Part shown: positions 27,727 to 36,938 of the stretch, piece after piece
How the letters are laid out: the number at the start of each line of letters is the position of its first letter
How positions within the stretch are numbered: the first letter of the stretch is position 1
DNA from: JAKACA01 sp963769255
GTDB lineage: Bacteria; Actinomycetota; Acidimicrobiia; Acidimicrobiales; Bog-793
Assembly (NCBI GenBank): GCA_963769255.1
Contig: CAVYKV010000002.1
Location: forward strand, 186,001-250,000
Length of the DNA stretch: 64,000 nucleotides
Reading direction: 5' to 3'
Program-made: the position numbers and the translations under genes
Notes under the pieces: model-generated
Databases searched by the model: none
What the model saw: only the letters and a program-made list of their open reading frames with translations
What the model was told of the DNA's origin: nothing

Positions 27727-28772
27727 GCCGCCTCCTCGCAGGCGATGCCGGAACCGACCACCTCGTCACCCACGTAGAGGGCGACCGTCTGACCGGGCGC
27801 CACGCGGCGCCGGGGCCTCGAGTAGCCGAGGCCCTCGTCCGTCACGACCGCCTCGGCGGGCCTCCCGTGGGCGCTCGACTGCGCCAACACGGGCGAGCCC
27901 ACCGCAAGGGCGCCGTGCACCCAGGTCCGCTGTGTGAGGCGCACCCCCGTGGACTCGAGCGCCGCCTCCGGCCCCACCTCGACGCGGCGCCCGGGGACGT
28001 CGACGCGGAGGGCGAACCGCCGCTCGCCGCCGGCGGCGCCGAGGCCGCGGCGCTGCCCGACCGTCACGAGCTCGAGGGCCGGGACCCTGCCGACGGTCGT
28101 TCCCGTGGCGGCCTCCACCACCTCGCCTTCGTGCAGAGCGAGGCGCTCCGAGAGGAAGCGGCTCCGGGCGGAGGCCCCGGATCCCCCGAGCACGAAGCAG
28201 ACGTCCTGGCTGTCCGGCTTGGCCGCCGTCACGAGGGCGAGGTCGGCGGCGATGGCGCGCACCTCGGCCTTCGTGATCGCCCCGACCGGGAGCAGCAGGC
28301 GGTCGAGCTCGCGCCCGGTCAGGCAGGAGAGCACGTAGGACTGGTCCTTGCCGCTGTCGGCGCCGCGCAGGAGCCGGGCCGTGCCGCCGGCCCGGTCCAC
28401 TCGGGCGTGGTGGCCCGTGGCGACGGCGTCGTAGCCGAGGCGGAGCGCCCGGTCGAGGAAGCTGCGGAACTTGAGGTGCCGGTTGCACTCGATGCAGGGA
28501 TTGGGCGTCAGTCCCTCGGCGTGTGCCCGGACGTACGGCTCCACGACGTGGGCGGCGAACTCCTCCGTGAAGTTGAAGACGTGGTGCTCGATGCCGAGGC
28601 GGTCGGCCACCCGCCGGGCGTCCTCCACGTCCGACACCGAGCAGCAGCCCGAGTCGGAGGCGCCGCCCCACAGCTTCATCGTGGCGGCGACGACGTCATG
28701 CCCCTCGGCGCTGAGGAGGGCGGCGGCCACGGAGGAATCGACTCCGCCGGAGAGGGCGACGAGGACGCGCAC
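27723..28772 (-). CDS. mnmA: tRNA 2-thiouridine(34) synthase
   Basis: Thiolates U34 of tRNA(Lys), tRNA(Glu) and tRNA(Gln), with sulfur ultimately from a cysteine desulfurase. 349 residues. PP-loop LSGGVDSSVAA at residues 7-17, first catalytic Cys in NPCIECNRHLKF, second in SQDVCFVLGG, and the C-terminal beta-barrel. The GTG at 28772 begins MRVLVALSGG. iscS, the likely sulfur donor, is 1 kb upstream on the same strand. Confidence 0.95.
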   Translation of the reverse strand: MRVLVALSGGVDSSVAAALLSAEGHDVVAATMKLWGGASDSGCCSVSDVEDARRVADRLGIEHHVFNFTEEFAAHVVEPYVRAHAEGLTPNPCIECNRHLKFRSFLDRALRLGYDAVATGHHARVDRAGGTARLLRGADSGKDQSYVLSCLTGRELDRLLLPVGAITKAEVRAIAADLALVTAAKPDSQDVCFVLGGSGASARSRFLSERLALHEGEVVEAATGTTVGRVPALELVTVGQRRGLGAAGGERRFALRVDVPGRRVEVGPEAALESTGVRLTQRTWVHGALAVGSPVLAQSSAHGRPAEAVVTDEGLGYSRPRRRVAPGQTVALYVGDEVVGSGIACEEAA

Positions 28773-28825
28773 GGGGACAGTTTCTCAGACGGTTGTGTCG
28801 GGCCGGACGCTGCGGGGGCGCCGCC

Positions 28826-29704
28826 TCATCGCCGCCAGAGCCGCCGGCGGCCCCCGGCGCCGGAGATGGCGGCGATGTCGTCCGCCGTGAGCTCGAGGGA
28901 GGCCGCCGCCACGTTCTCCTCCAGGTGTCCCACCGAGGACGTGCCCGGGATGGGGAGCATCTGAGGTGAGCGGGCGAGCAGCCAGGCGAGCACGACCTGG
29001 CGCTCGTGGTCGCCGCTGCGGCGGGCGGCCGCCTGCACGGCCTCGACGCGGCGGGCGTCCTGGATGGGGGCCCAGGGCAGGAAGGCGAGGCCGTCGGACT
29101 CACAACGCCCGACCATCGACTCCGACGACCGGTCGCTGGCGTTGTAGCGGTTCTGCACCGACACGACCGGCGTGATGGCCTGGACCTCGCTGAGCTGCGC
29201 CTCGTCGACGTTGGAGACGCCGATGTGCCGGATCTTGCCCTCCTGTTGCAGCGCTACGAGGGCGCCGACGGAGTCGGCGAGCGGCACCTTCGGGTCCACG
29301 CGGTGGAGCTGGTAGAGCTGGATCTGCTCGAGACCGAGACGGCGCAGGCTCCCCTCGCAGGCCTCGCGGAGGTGCTCGGGACGCCCGTCCGGATCCCAGC
29401 GGTTCGGCCCGGGCCGTACGAGCCCTCCCTTCGTGGCGATGACGAGGTCGGACGGGTAGGGCCGCAGCGCCTCGGCGATGAGGGTCTCGCTCACCTCGGG
29501 GCCGTAGGAGTCGGCCGTGTCGAAGAAGTTGACACCGAGCTCGACGGCCCGGCGGAGGGTTGCGACGGCCGCCTCCCGGTTGCGGGGAGGGCCCCAGACG
29601 CCCTCGCCCGTCACCCGCATCGCCCCGAAGCCCAACCGGTTCACGGTGAGCTCCCCGCCGATCCGGATCGTCCCGGCCGCCGCCGCCGTCGGTGGTGTCG
29701 TCAT
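28826..29704 (-). CDS. Aldo/keto reductase
   Basis: NADPH-dependent oxidoreductase with a TIM-barrel fold, 292 residues. Catalytic tetrad visible as Asp and Tyr in FFDTADSYGP, Lys in IATKGGL and His in YQLHRVDP; NADPH-binding residues near IPGTSSVGHLEEN at the C-terminus. Substrate cannot be inferred. It sits between iscS and mnmA, interrupting that functional pair. Confidence 0.88.
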   Translation of the reverse strand: MTTPPTAAAAGTIRIGGELTVNRLGFGAMRVTGEGVWGPPRNREAAVATLRRAVELGVNFFDTADSYGPEVSETLIAEALRPYPSDLVIATKGGLVRPGPNRWDPDGRPEHLREACEGSLRRLGLEQIQLYQLHRVDPKVPLADSVGALVALQQEGKIRHIGVSNVDEAQLSEVQAITPVVSVQNRYNASDRSSESMVGRCESDGLAFLPWAPIQDARRVEAVQAAARRSGDHERQVVLAWLLARSPQMLPIPGTSSVGHLEENVAAASLELTADDIAAISGAGGRRRLWRR

Positions 29705-29762
29705 GCCTGCAGGGTCTAGCGGGCTCCTCTGGGTGCCCGACCTCCGCGCCGGCGGTCCGTGT

Positions 29763-29818
29763 TCGATTCGTGCCGGGGTTGGTACTCGTTTTCGTGCCGA
29801 AGGCCTTACACGAATCGA
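29763..29818. repeat. Inverted repeat with 10-bp arms
   Basis: TCGATTCGTG (29763-29772) is perfectly complementary to CACGAATCGA (29809-29818) across a 36-base spacer; the spacer holds a smaller imperfect hairpin (GGTAC/GTGCC). It lies between iscS and the aldo/keto reductase. There is no T-run, so it is not a standard intrinsic terminator; it could be a regulator site or a structured intergenic RNA. Confidence 0.6.
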
Positions 29819-29830
29819 CCTGGAGTCGCC

Positions 29831-31015
29831 TCAGGCGGCCCCTCGGAGCCGGGCGGCCGCTTGCGCCACTGCCCCTACGGCGAGATCGACGTCCTCGGCC
29901 GTCGTGGCATACCCGAGGGAGAAGCGGACGTGCCGGCGGGCCTCCTCCTTGGAACGGCCCATGGCGAGGAGCACGTGGCTCGGCTCGAAGGCCCCGCTGG
30001 CACAGGCCGACCCGGCCGAGGCGTAGACGCCGAGCTCGTCGAGCACGAGGAGGAGCTCCTCGGACTCGATGCCGTCGAAGCAGAGGTTGCAGATGGCGGG
30101 AACCCGGTCGCCCGGCGGTACGGCGGTGGCGACGCCCTCGACACGCGAGAGCACGCCGCGGAGGAACGACTCCGAGAGGGCCGCCACACGGCTCGAGATC
30201 GACCCGCGCTCGGCCACGGCGAGCTGAGCCGCCGCCCCGAAACCCACGATCCCCGCCACATCGAGCGTCCCCGCCCTCAGCTCTCGCTCCTGGGGGCCGC
30301 CCCGCAGGAGCGGAGCAAGACGGGAACGGGCCTCCCAGCGGACGAGGAGGGCTCCCGTTCCCTTCGGCCCGCCGATCTTGTGGGCGCTCGCACTCACGAG
30401 ATCGGCGCCCGCCGCCTCCCCGGCCACGTCGAGCCACTCCAGGGCTTGCACGGCGTCGGTGTGCACGAGGGCCGCAGGCGCCATCTCCCGCACGAGCTGC
30501 ACGACGGCCTCGAGGGGCTGCAGGACGCCCGTCTCGTTGTTGACGAGCATGACGGAGATCGCCGCCAGGACGCCCCGGTGGTAGCCCACGTACTCCCGCA
30601 GGCGGGCGAGATCGACGATGCCGCGGGAGTCGACGGGGAGCTCGGCGCCCCCGGCCGCACGCACGGGCTCGAGGACGGCGGGGTGCTCGACGGCGCTGCA
30701 GGCAATGGCGGGACGGGGAGTTCCCTCCGCCCGGGCGGCGAGGACCGCCCCCGTGACGGCGAGGTTGTCCGCCTCCGTGCCGCCGCTCGTGAAGACGACC
30801 TCGGACGCCTTGCCGCCGAGGGCTGCGGCCACGAGGTCGCGGGCGTCGTCGACGGCACGGCGGGCCACCCGCGCCATGGAGTGGCCGGCCGACGCGTTCC
30901 CGTAGGCGGTCGTCAGGAAGGGCATCATCGCCTCGAGCACCTCAGGGCGAAGCGGTGCCGTGGCGGCGTTGTCGAGGTAGGAGCGGGGCCCGTCCCCCGC
31001 AGCGGTCATCGACAT
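29831..31015 (-). CDS. iscS: Cysteine desulfurase (NifS/IscS family)
   Basis: PLP enzyme releasing sulfur from cysteine for Fe-S clusters and tRNA thiolation. 394 residues. Start YLDNAATAPLRPEVLEAM, the TSGGTEADNLA cofactor loop, HTDAVQA, the Schiff-base lysine in SASAHKIGGPKGTG and the active-site cysteine in SAGSACASG are all clear. Start at 31015 (MSMTAAGDG) or two codons later. One base separates it from the upstream hydrolase gene. With mnmA downstream it likely serves 2-thiouridine synthesis among other roles. Confidence 0.93.
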   Translation of the reverse strand: MSMTAAGDGPRSYLDNAATAPLRPEVLEAMMPFLTTAYGNASAGHSMARVARRAVDDARDLVAAALGGKASEVVFTSGGTEADNLAVTGAVLAARAEGTPRPAIACSAVEHPAVLEPVRAAGGAELPVDSRGIVDLARLREYVGYHRGVLAAISVMLVNNETGVLQPLEAVVQLVREMAPAALVHTDAVQALEWLDVAGEAAGADLVSASAHKIGGPKGTGALLVRWEARSRLAPLLRGGPQERELRAGTLDVAGIVGFGAAAQLAVAERGSISSRVAALSESFLRGVLSRVEGVATAVPPGDRVPAICNLCFDGIESEELLLVLDELGVYASAGSACASGAFEPSHVLLAMGRSKEEARRHVRFSLGYATTAEDVDLAVGAVAQAAARLRGAA

Positions 31016-31016
31016 C

Positions 31017-32282
31017 TCAGCAGCCCTGGAACAACGAAACCGACGGGATGGTCGTCTCGTTGACGGTCGTGGTGATCTGCGACACGTTCTCCTTCGTTCC
31101 GGCCGCAGCCACCGCGGAGGCCGAGGTCGTGGACGGGCGCCAGTCGAGCTCCAACTCGAAGAACTTCGTGGTGACGGCGTCGACGACGGCCGCCCAGGGA
31201 TGGGCGCCCTCGTAGGGCTGCAGGTGGGCGGCACCGAAGAGCACGTCGAACCACTTCGTCGAGAGGCCGTTCTGCAGCGACGAGTAGAGGCCGGTGGCGT
31301 CCGCCGGCGTGTTGCAGCCATCGGCGTCGCTCTGCACCTGCAGGAGGGCGGGCGAGGTGGCGGAGCCGCCGTAGGAGTAGCCGGCCCACGCCTGACCGGA
31401 GAGCACGGCGACGGCCTTCGGCGCCGATGGCAGGAGCTTCCGGAGGTGGTGCAGCTTGCTGGTGAAGGCGAGGGCGGCCACGACGTTGGCACCGTCGGAC
31501 TGGCCGGCGAGGGCGGTGTCGCCGAAATTCATGATGCTTCGCAGCTTCGTCACCCACGAGTCGCTCGCGCCCACGTCGAGCTCGTTGAGCACGAAGTAGA
31601 GATCGCCCGGCTCGCTGTAGACGTCGGCCTCGAGGTTGACGGCGTCCGAACCGTCGATGCCGCCGTACTGGTCGACCGTGGCGAGGTTCTCATCGGGGAA
31701 GAGGGGCGACACGACCACGAAGCCCGCCCGCACCCAGGTGTCGAGCAGCCCCTGGTACGTCGCCGGATCGGTGCCGAAGCCGTGGGCGAAGACGATGACG
31801 GGATAGGGGGCGCCGGCGGCAGCCGGCGCGGCGTTCGTCTCCTCGGAGGAGGCGCTCCCGCCTTCGATGGGGTAGCGCACCTGGGTCGTGAGGACGCGAC
31901 CCGGCTCGGCCACCCCGGTCGGGCCGACATGGGTGATGCCACGTCCCGCCCGTACCCAGTCGAAGGTGTGGATCCCGATGCCGAAGGCGGCGGGCAGCGT
32001 CGTCGTGGTCGTGGCGCGGGCGGTCGAGCTTGGCCCGGAGCCCGTCGTGGTGGTCGGGCGGTCCTTGCCGGAGCTCGTGACGGCATTGCAGGCAACCACG
32101 ACGCCGGCGACGACGACCACGGTGCAGAGGGCGGCGACGGCGCGGCGGCGGCGAACGACCCGCGCCCGGGCGGCCTCCTGGTGGCGCTTGGCCAGGTGCG
32201 TCGCCGTGTCGAAGCGCTGCCTCCCGGCCTGGGGCGTGTCCGACGGGGCGCGTCGGTTCGGCGGATCGACGCCCCGGGTCAC
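31017..32282 (-). CDS. Secreted or lipid-anchored alpha/beta-hydrolase
   Basis: 421 residues: a basic cytoplasmic start, a hydrophobic segment ending in VVVACN at about residue 65 that may be a lipobox, a Ser/Thr-rich linker, then a hydrolase domain. VFAHGFGTD is the oxyanion loop and AGQSDGANVV the nucleophile elbow; SDADGCN and a late His in AAHLQPYEGAHPW could complete the triad. The arrangement resembles the platelet-activating-factor acetylhydrolase/dienelactone hydrolase group. Substrate unknown. Confidence 0.72.
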   Translation of the reverse strand: MTRGVDPPNRRAPSDTPQAGRQRFDTATHLAKRHQEAARARVVRRRRAVAALCTVVVVAGVVVACNAVTSSGKDRPTTTTGSGPSSTARATTTTTLPAAFGIGIHTFDWVRAGRGITHVGPTGVAEPGRVLTTQVRYPIEGGSASSEETNAAPAAAGAPYPVIVFAHGFGTDPATYQGLLDTWVRAGFVVVSPLFPDENLATVDQYGGIDGSDAVNLEADVYSEPGDLYFVLNELDVGASDSWVTKLRSIMNFGDTALAGQSDGANVVAALAFTSKLHHLRKLLPSAPKAVAVLSGQAWAGYSYGGSATSPALLQVQSDADGCNTPADATGLYSSLQNGLSTKWFDVLFGAAHLQPYEGAHPWAAVVDAVTTKFFELELDWRPSTTSASAVAAAGTKENVSQITTTVNETTIPSVSLFQGC

Positions 32283-32338
32283 GGCGAGAATCTAACCGAG
32301 GTGCCCTCCGCATCGAGATCAGCCCGGGGGCGGGCGAC

Positions 32339-32833
32339 TCAGGGTTGCCAGATCATCACGACGACGGCGGCGGCGAAACAGAGCGAGATGAGGCCGGCGG
32401 CCGCCTCCATCCGGTGGCAGGCCGCACGGAAGTCGCCCAACGCGGACGCCTCCTCACCGGCGAGCGCCGCCTCCGGCGAGGAGAGGGCGGCGAAGGCGTG
32501 CTGCGCCTCCGCCTCCGCCGGCCAGCAGCGGGCGGTTGCGACAGCGGCGGTGACGAACCAGAGGCCGAGCCCCACCCAGGGCCACGGGTCGTGGGAGGCG
32601 GAGCGGTCGCCCCCGAAGAGCAGGATGAGGCCGAGGACCGGGACGAGGACGATGGATCGGGCGGGCCAGTCCCGCCCCGCCTTGAAGAACCGCCGCACCG
32701 ATTCCTCCCCGAGGGGATCGGCCGAGCGCCGCGCCGAGGAGGCAGCCAGCCCTGCAGCGGCGATCGCCCCAAAACCCACGACAGCCGCAACGACATGGCC
32801 GACGAGGATGATGTCGTAGACGGCGCCGCTCAC
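32339..32833 (-). CDS. DUF2269-like small membrane protein
   Basis: 164 residues with four predicted membrane helices (GHVVAAVVGFGAIAAAGL, SIVLVPVLGLILLF, WVGLGLWFVTAAVATA, ISLCFAAAVVVMIW). The first helix and its His resemble the DUF2269 family of uncharacterised integral membrane proteins. The GTG at 32833 (VSGAVYDII) is preferred to an upstream start that adds a charged non-conserved stretch. Divergent from galT; no function can be assigned. Confidence 0.6.
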   Translation of the reverse strand: MSGAVYDIILVGHVVAAVVGFGAIAAAGLAASSARRSADPLGEESVRRFFKAGRDWPARSIVLVPVLGLILLFGGDRSASHDPWPWVGLGLWFVTAAVATARCWPAEAEAQHAFAALSSPEAALAGEEASALGDFRAACHRMEAAAGLISLCFAAAVVVMIWQP

Positions 32834-32956
32834 GGGCGGGAGTTTTGCAGCTGGCTCTCGCTCACCATGATGCACCGTCGCGAGGGCCGTCGGCGGTAGC
32901 CTTTGGGGCGTGAGGACGTCGCGTACTTCGGGTCACGGGGAGGGGCACGGCTGAGG

Positions 32957-33967
32957 GTGAACCAGCTTCGTCTCGATCCGCTGTCGAGCCGATGGATCAC
33001 GGTATCGACCGAGCGCGCCCAGCGCCCTGGTCTCTTTCTCCCGAGGCAGCCGACCCCGGACGCCGACGACGCCAGTACGTGCCCCTTCTGCCCGGGCAAC
33101 GAGGGCGATACTCTGCCGGCCCTCGAGGTCTACGGGCCGTCCGGCAACTGGATGGTGCGGGTCGTCCCCAACCGCTACCCGGCCTTCCAGGGCGACGCTC
33201 CCTTCGTCGTCGAGAACCGTGGGCCGGTGTTCACCGAAGCCCCGGCGAGCGGCATCCACGAGGTGCTCGTGCTCTCCCCCGATCACGATCGGACCTTCGG
33301 GTCGCTGCCGGACGACCAGCTCTCGCTGGTGATGGCTGCCATCCGGGACCGCGTGGAAGAGCATCAGGGAACACCCGGGCTCCGCTACAGCCAGGTCATC
33401 GTGAACCATGGCCGGCAGGCGGGAGCCTCCGTCGCCCACCCCCACGGCCAGCTGCTCGGCATCCCCTTCGTGCCGAGGGAGCTGACCGACGAGCAGGCGG
33501 GCTTTGCCCGCTTCGCCGGCGGCTGCCTCCTCTGCGCCGCCGCCGCATCGGAGGAGCGCGTCGGCTACCGCGTGCTCGAGGCCTCCGACGAGGTCGTCAC
33601 CTTCGCCCCCTTCTGGAGCGGGACGCCCTACGAGCTCCTCATCATCCCGAGGGAGCACGGCGCCCACCTCCACCGAGCGCCCACGAGCCGGCTCATCGCC
33701 GTCGGGCACGCCGTGCGCACCGCCCTGCAGGCACTCTCCGAGCACCTGGGCGACATCGCCTACAACGTCGTCTTCCACTCGGCTCCCTACCGGGCAACGG
33801 GCATGTACCACTGGCACATCCACGTGCTGCCGAACCTCACGACGCGGGCGGGATTCGAGCTCGGCACGGGAGTGCTGATCAACGTCGTCTCCCCCGAGCG
33901 TGCGGCGGAGGATCTGCGGGACGCCCTCGCCAAGATCGCCATGCGGGAGACGACGAGCGCTCCCTGA
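32957..33967 (+). CDS. galT: Galactose-1-phosphate uridylyltransferase
   Basis: Leloir-pathway transferase exchanging UMP between UDP-glucose and galactose-1-phosphate. About 336 residues from the GTG at 32957 (VNQLRLDPLSSRW). Zinc Cys pair in CPFCPG, HIT-type active-site motif AHPHGQLLG after NHGRQAGAS, and the second-half HWHIH metal/His cluster. An upstream TTG in frame at 32903 would add 18 weak residues. Its stop and that of the convergent maltokinase gene meet as TGATCA with no spacing. galK and galE are not in the window; some family members act as ADP-dependent phosphorylases instead. Confidence 0.87.
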   Translation: MNQLRLDPLSSRWITVSTERAQRPGLFLPRQPTPDADDASTCPFCPGNEGDTLPALEVYGPSGNWMVRVVPNRYPAFQGDAPFVVENRGPVFTEAPASGIHEVLVLSPDHDRTFGSLPDDQLSLVMAAIRDRVEEHQGTPGLRYSQVIVNHGRQAGASVAHPHGQLLGIPFVPRELTDEQAGFARFAGGCLLCAAAASEERVGYRVLEASDEVVTFAPFWSGTPYELLIIPREHGAHLHRAPTSRLIAVGHAVRTALQALSEHLGDIAYNVVFHSAPYRATGMYHWHIHVLPNLTTRAGFELGTGVLINVVSPERAAEDLRDALAKIAMRETTSAP

Positions 33968-35209
33968 TCAGGCCGGCGCAGCTCCCCCGCCCTGATCGCC
34001 CGGGGCCGAACGGCTCGCCACGAGCGCTGCCAGTGCCTCCGACACCTCGGTGACGTCGCTGCCCACGAGCTCCTCGATGCCGGACGCTGCCATGTAGCCG
34101 CTGAGGAAGCAGGCCGTGTTGTGCTCCTGCCAGCCGTCGGCGAGGACACGCGAGTTGAGTCTCGTCCCCCGTGTCTGCAGCGCCACCGCCTCGTCGGCAG
34201 CCAGCCGCAAGGAGCAACAGAGATCGGCCAGATCCTCGAGGGGGGAGGCGAATCGCCCCTCGCCCTGGCTGGCCGCCCCGGCCGCCTCCCCCATGAGCGG
34301 GTCGTCGCCGAAGCCCGCCACCAACCACCCACCGTCGGTCCGCATGACGCGGCGGAGGTGGTAGTCCCCGTGCACCCGGATGGCCGGCCGGGAGGCGCTC
34401 TCGGCGTCGTCGGGCGCCGGTAGCGGCGCCGTCCCGAAGGCGGCGGCAAGAGCGAGGTGGAGGCGGGCCGTCGTCTCGCCGAGCCGGCGCATCTCCGGGC
34501 CGAGGTCTCCCCCGGCAAGGCCGACGTCGGCGAAGGCGGCTCCCTTCTCCGTCGTGCCGGCGCGGGCGAGGAGATCCCGCAACGACGTGCGGGCCAGCGC
34601 CAGGCCCTCCACGGCGCCCGGCACGAACTCGCGCACGAGGGCGAGATCCCGTCCACCCCGCTGCCAGTGCCCGACGGGCGCCAGCATGTGGTTGAAGCCG
34701 GCGGCGTCGAGGCGCCAGACCATCTCGACCTCCGGCCGGGGGCGGGGCTCGATGACGCGGTAGCACTTCATGAAGAGGCGGTCGTCGTACACGAGCGAGG
34801 CGTGGCTCACGAGGGACTCCACGACGCGGCCGCGCCGGGCCGACTCGGCGCCGTCGCTCACGGCCTCGAGGAGGTGCACGAGGAGATCGCCGTCCGCCAT
34901 GGCGGCGTAGACGAGCACGTCCCCGCTGCCGTCGGTGCTCGGGCCGAGGACGGCGTCGGACTGCGATCCGAGCACAGCGGGGGCGACGCCGACGGACCGC
35001 CAGCCGAGGACGAGATGGAACGTGCAGTCCCGGCATTCCACGACGACGCTCGCCAAGCCCGGGTGCTCCGAGCGCAGCACCTCCAAGTCGACGATCTCGG
35101 TGGGCAGGTCGGGCTCGCCGAAAGAGCCGAGTGCGACCTGCGCCCACCGCTGGCGCGCCAGGTAGGGACCGACGAGGGACTCGAAGTCGGGCGTGAGGCG
35201 CGTGTTCAC
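33968..35209 (-). CDS. mak: Maltokinase
   Basis: Phosphorylates maltose to maltose-1-phosphate with ATP, feeding GlgE-type alpha-glucan synthesis. 413 residues, aminoglycoside-phosphotransferase-like fold: an N-terminal cap, the catalytic-loop equivalent AIRVHGDYHLRRV near 290, and GDDPLMGEA in place of the usual DFE/DFD loop, then a DLADLCCSLR helix. The GTG at 35209 overlaps the treS stop as GTGA. Pairing with treS is the hallmark of the TreS-Pep2/Mak route from trehalose. Confidence 0.88.
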   Translation of the reverse strand: MNTRLTPDFESLVGPYLARQRWAQVALGSFGEPDLPTEIVDLEVLRSEHPGLASVVVECRDCTFHLVLGWRSVGVAPAVLGSQSDAVLGPSTDGSGDVLVYAAMADGDLLVHLLEAVSDGAESARRGRVVESLVSHASLVYDDRLFMKCYRVIEPRPRPEVEMVWRLDAAGFNHMLAPVGHWQRGGRDLALVREFVPGAVEGLALARTSLRDLLARAGTTEKGAAFADVGLAGGDLGPEMRRLGETTARLHLALAAAFGTAPLPAPDDAESASRPAIRVHGDYHLRRVMRTDGGWLVAGFGDDPLMGEAAGAASQGEGRFASPLEDLADLCCSLRLAADEAVALQTRGTRLNSRVLADGWQEHNTACFLSGYMAASGIEELVGSDVTEVSEALAALVASRSAPGDQGGGAAPA

Positions 35210-36915
35210 GACCCGCCCACCAGCTCGAACCAGTAGACACCGTAGGGCGGCAGCGTGACGGCATAGGGCCCCAGCCCGACGGCCGGGAAGGGGACCCGCC
35301 CGAGCAGCTCCACCGGCGTCGAGCCCTCCCAACGGGCGAGGATGAGCTGAGCCGGCTGGGCGAACCTGCTCAGGTTGTGCACGCACAGCACCGTCGACCC
35401 GTCGTCCCCGGCGAGGTCGCCGTCCCGGGCGTCCTGGGCGGTTCTCGCCTCGGGCGGCTTGGCGGGCGTCCGCAGGTAGGCGAGGACGGACGGGTTGTCG
35501 GCCGAGAGCACCTCGATCGACCCGGTGGCGAATTCGGGGAACTGCCGCCGCACCTCGAGCATGCGGCGCAGCCAGTGCAGGAAGGAGGACGAGTCCCGCT
35601 GCTGCGCTTCGACGTTCACCGCCTGGTAGCCGTGCACCGGATCCATGAGCGGGGGGAGGTAGAGCCGTGCGAAGTCGGCCGTCGAGAACCCGCCGTTGCG
35701 GTCCGGCGTCCACTGCATCGGCGTGCGGACGGCGTCGCGGTCACCGAGATAGATGTTGTCCCCCATGAGGATCTCGTCGCCGTAGTAGAGGACGGGGGCG
35801 CCGGGCAGCGACAGCAGGAGCGCGTACAGCAGCTCGGCCACGCGCCGGTCGTTCCCGACGAGGGTGGCGAGGCGCCGGCGGATGCCGACGTTGCGCCGCA
35901 TGCGCGGGTCGCGGGCGTACTCGGCGTACATGAAGTCACGGTCGTCCTCCGTCACCATCTCGAGGGTCAGCTCGTCGTGGTTGCGCAGGAAGATGCCCCA
36001 CTGGCAGCCGTCGGGGATGGCGGGCGTCTGGGCGAGTATCTCCGTGATGGGGAAGCGCTGCTCCCGCCGGACGGCCATGAACATGCGGGGCATGAGCGGG
36101 AAGTGGAAGGCCATGTGGCATTCGTCGCTGTCCCCGAAATAGTCCACGACGTCGCTCGGCCACTGGTTCACCTCGGCGAGCAGCACCGTGCCGGTGTGGT
36201 GGCGGTCGACCTCGGCGCGGACACGCTTCAGCACCTCGTGGGTGAAGGGGAGGTTCTCGCAGGAGGTGCCCTCCTGTTTGCCGAGATAGGCGACGGCGTC
36301 GAGGCGGAACCCGTCGAGCCCGAGGTCGAGCCAAAAGCGCACGACGCCGAGCATGGCCTCGACGACCGCCGGGTTGTCGTAATTGAGATCGGGCTGATGG
36401 TGGAAGAAGCGGTGCATGTAGTACTGCTGGCGGCCGGGGTCGAAGGTCCAGTTCGACGGCTCGGCGTCGACGAAGATGACGCGGACGCCGGCATGGCCCT
36501 GGTCGTCGTCCGCCCAGACGTACCAATCCGCCTTGGGGTTGTGGCGCGACGAGCGGGACTCCACGAACCACGGGTGCTGGTCGCTCGTGTGGTTCATGAC
36601 GAGATCCGAGATGATGCGGATGCCCCGTCGGTGAGCATCGTCGACGAGGGCCGCCAGGTCGTCGACGGAGCCGCACTCGGGGGCGACGGTCATGAAGTCG
36701 CTGACGTCGTAGCCGCCGTCGCGCAGGGGCGACGGGTAGAAGGGCAGCAGCCACAGGCAGTCGACGCCGAGCCACTCGAGATAGTCGAGCCGCTCCTTCA
36801 TCCCGGCCAGGTCCCCGATGCCGTCGCCGTTGGAGTCGAAGAAGCTCCGGGGTGGCAGCTCGTAGAAGACGGCCGTCTCGTACCAGCGCGCACCGCCCAG
36901 CTTCGGCCCTGCCAC
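35206..36915 (-). CDS. treS: Trehalose synthase / maltose glucosylmutase
   Basis: GH13 enzyme interconverting trehalose and maltose. 569 residues. Conserved regions in order: ISDLVMNHTSDQHPWF, GFRLDAVAYLG (nucleophile Asp), LLAEVNQWPSDVVDYFG (acid/base Glu) and FLRNHDELTLEMV. A C-terminal beta-domain ends in YGVYWFELVGGS. The GTG at 36915 (VAGPKLGGARWYETAV) follows GAGGGACA. The reading frame happens to be open upstream into glpX only because glpX carries a frameshift. It supplies maltose to the maltokinase encoded next. Confidence 0.93.
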   Translation of the reverse strand: MAGPKLGGARWYETAVFYELPPRSFFDSNGDGIGDLAGMKERLDYLEWLGVDCLWLLPFYPSPLRDGGYDVSDFMTVAPECGSVDDLAALVDDAHRRGIRIISDLVMNHTSDQHPWFVESRSSRHNPKADWYVWADDDQGHAGVRVIFVDAEPSNWTFDPGRQQYYMHRFFHHQPDLNYDNPAVVEAMLGVVRFWLDLGLDGFRLDAVAYLGKQEGTSCENLPFTHEVLKRVRAEVDRHHTGTVLLAEVNQWPSDVVDYFGDSDECHMAFHFPLMPRMFMAVRREQRFPITEILAQTPAIPDGCQWGIFLRNHDELTLEMVTEDDRDFMYAEYARDPRMRRNVGIRRRLATLVGNDRRVAELLYALLLSLPGAPVLYYGDEILMGDNIYLGDRDAVRTPMQWTPDRNGGFSTADFARLYLPPLMDPVHGYQAVNVEAQQRDSSSFLHWLRRMLEVRRQFPEFATGSIEVLSADNPSVLAYLRTPAKPPEARTAQDARDGDLAGDDGSTVLCVHNLSRFAQPAQLILARWEGSTPVELLGRVPFPAVGLGPYAVTLPPYGVYWFELVGGS

Positions 36916-36938
36916 GTCTTGTCCCTCGCCCTCCGAGC

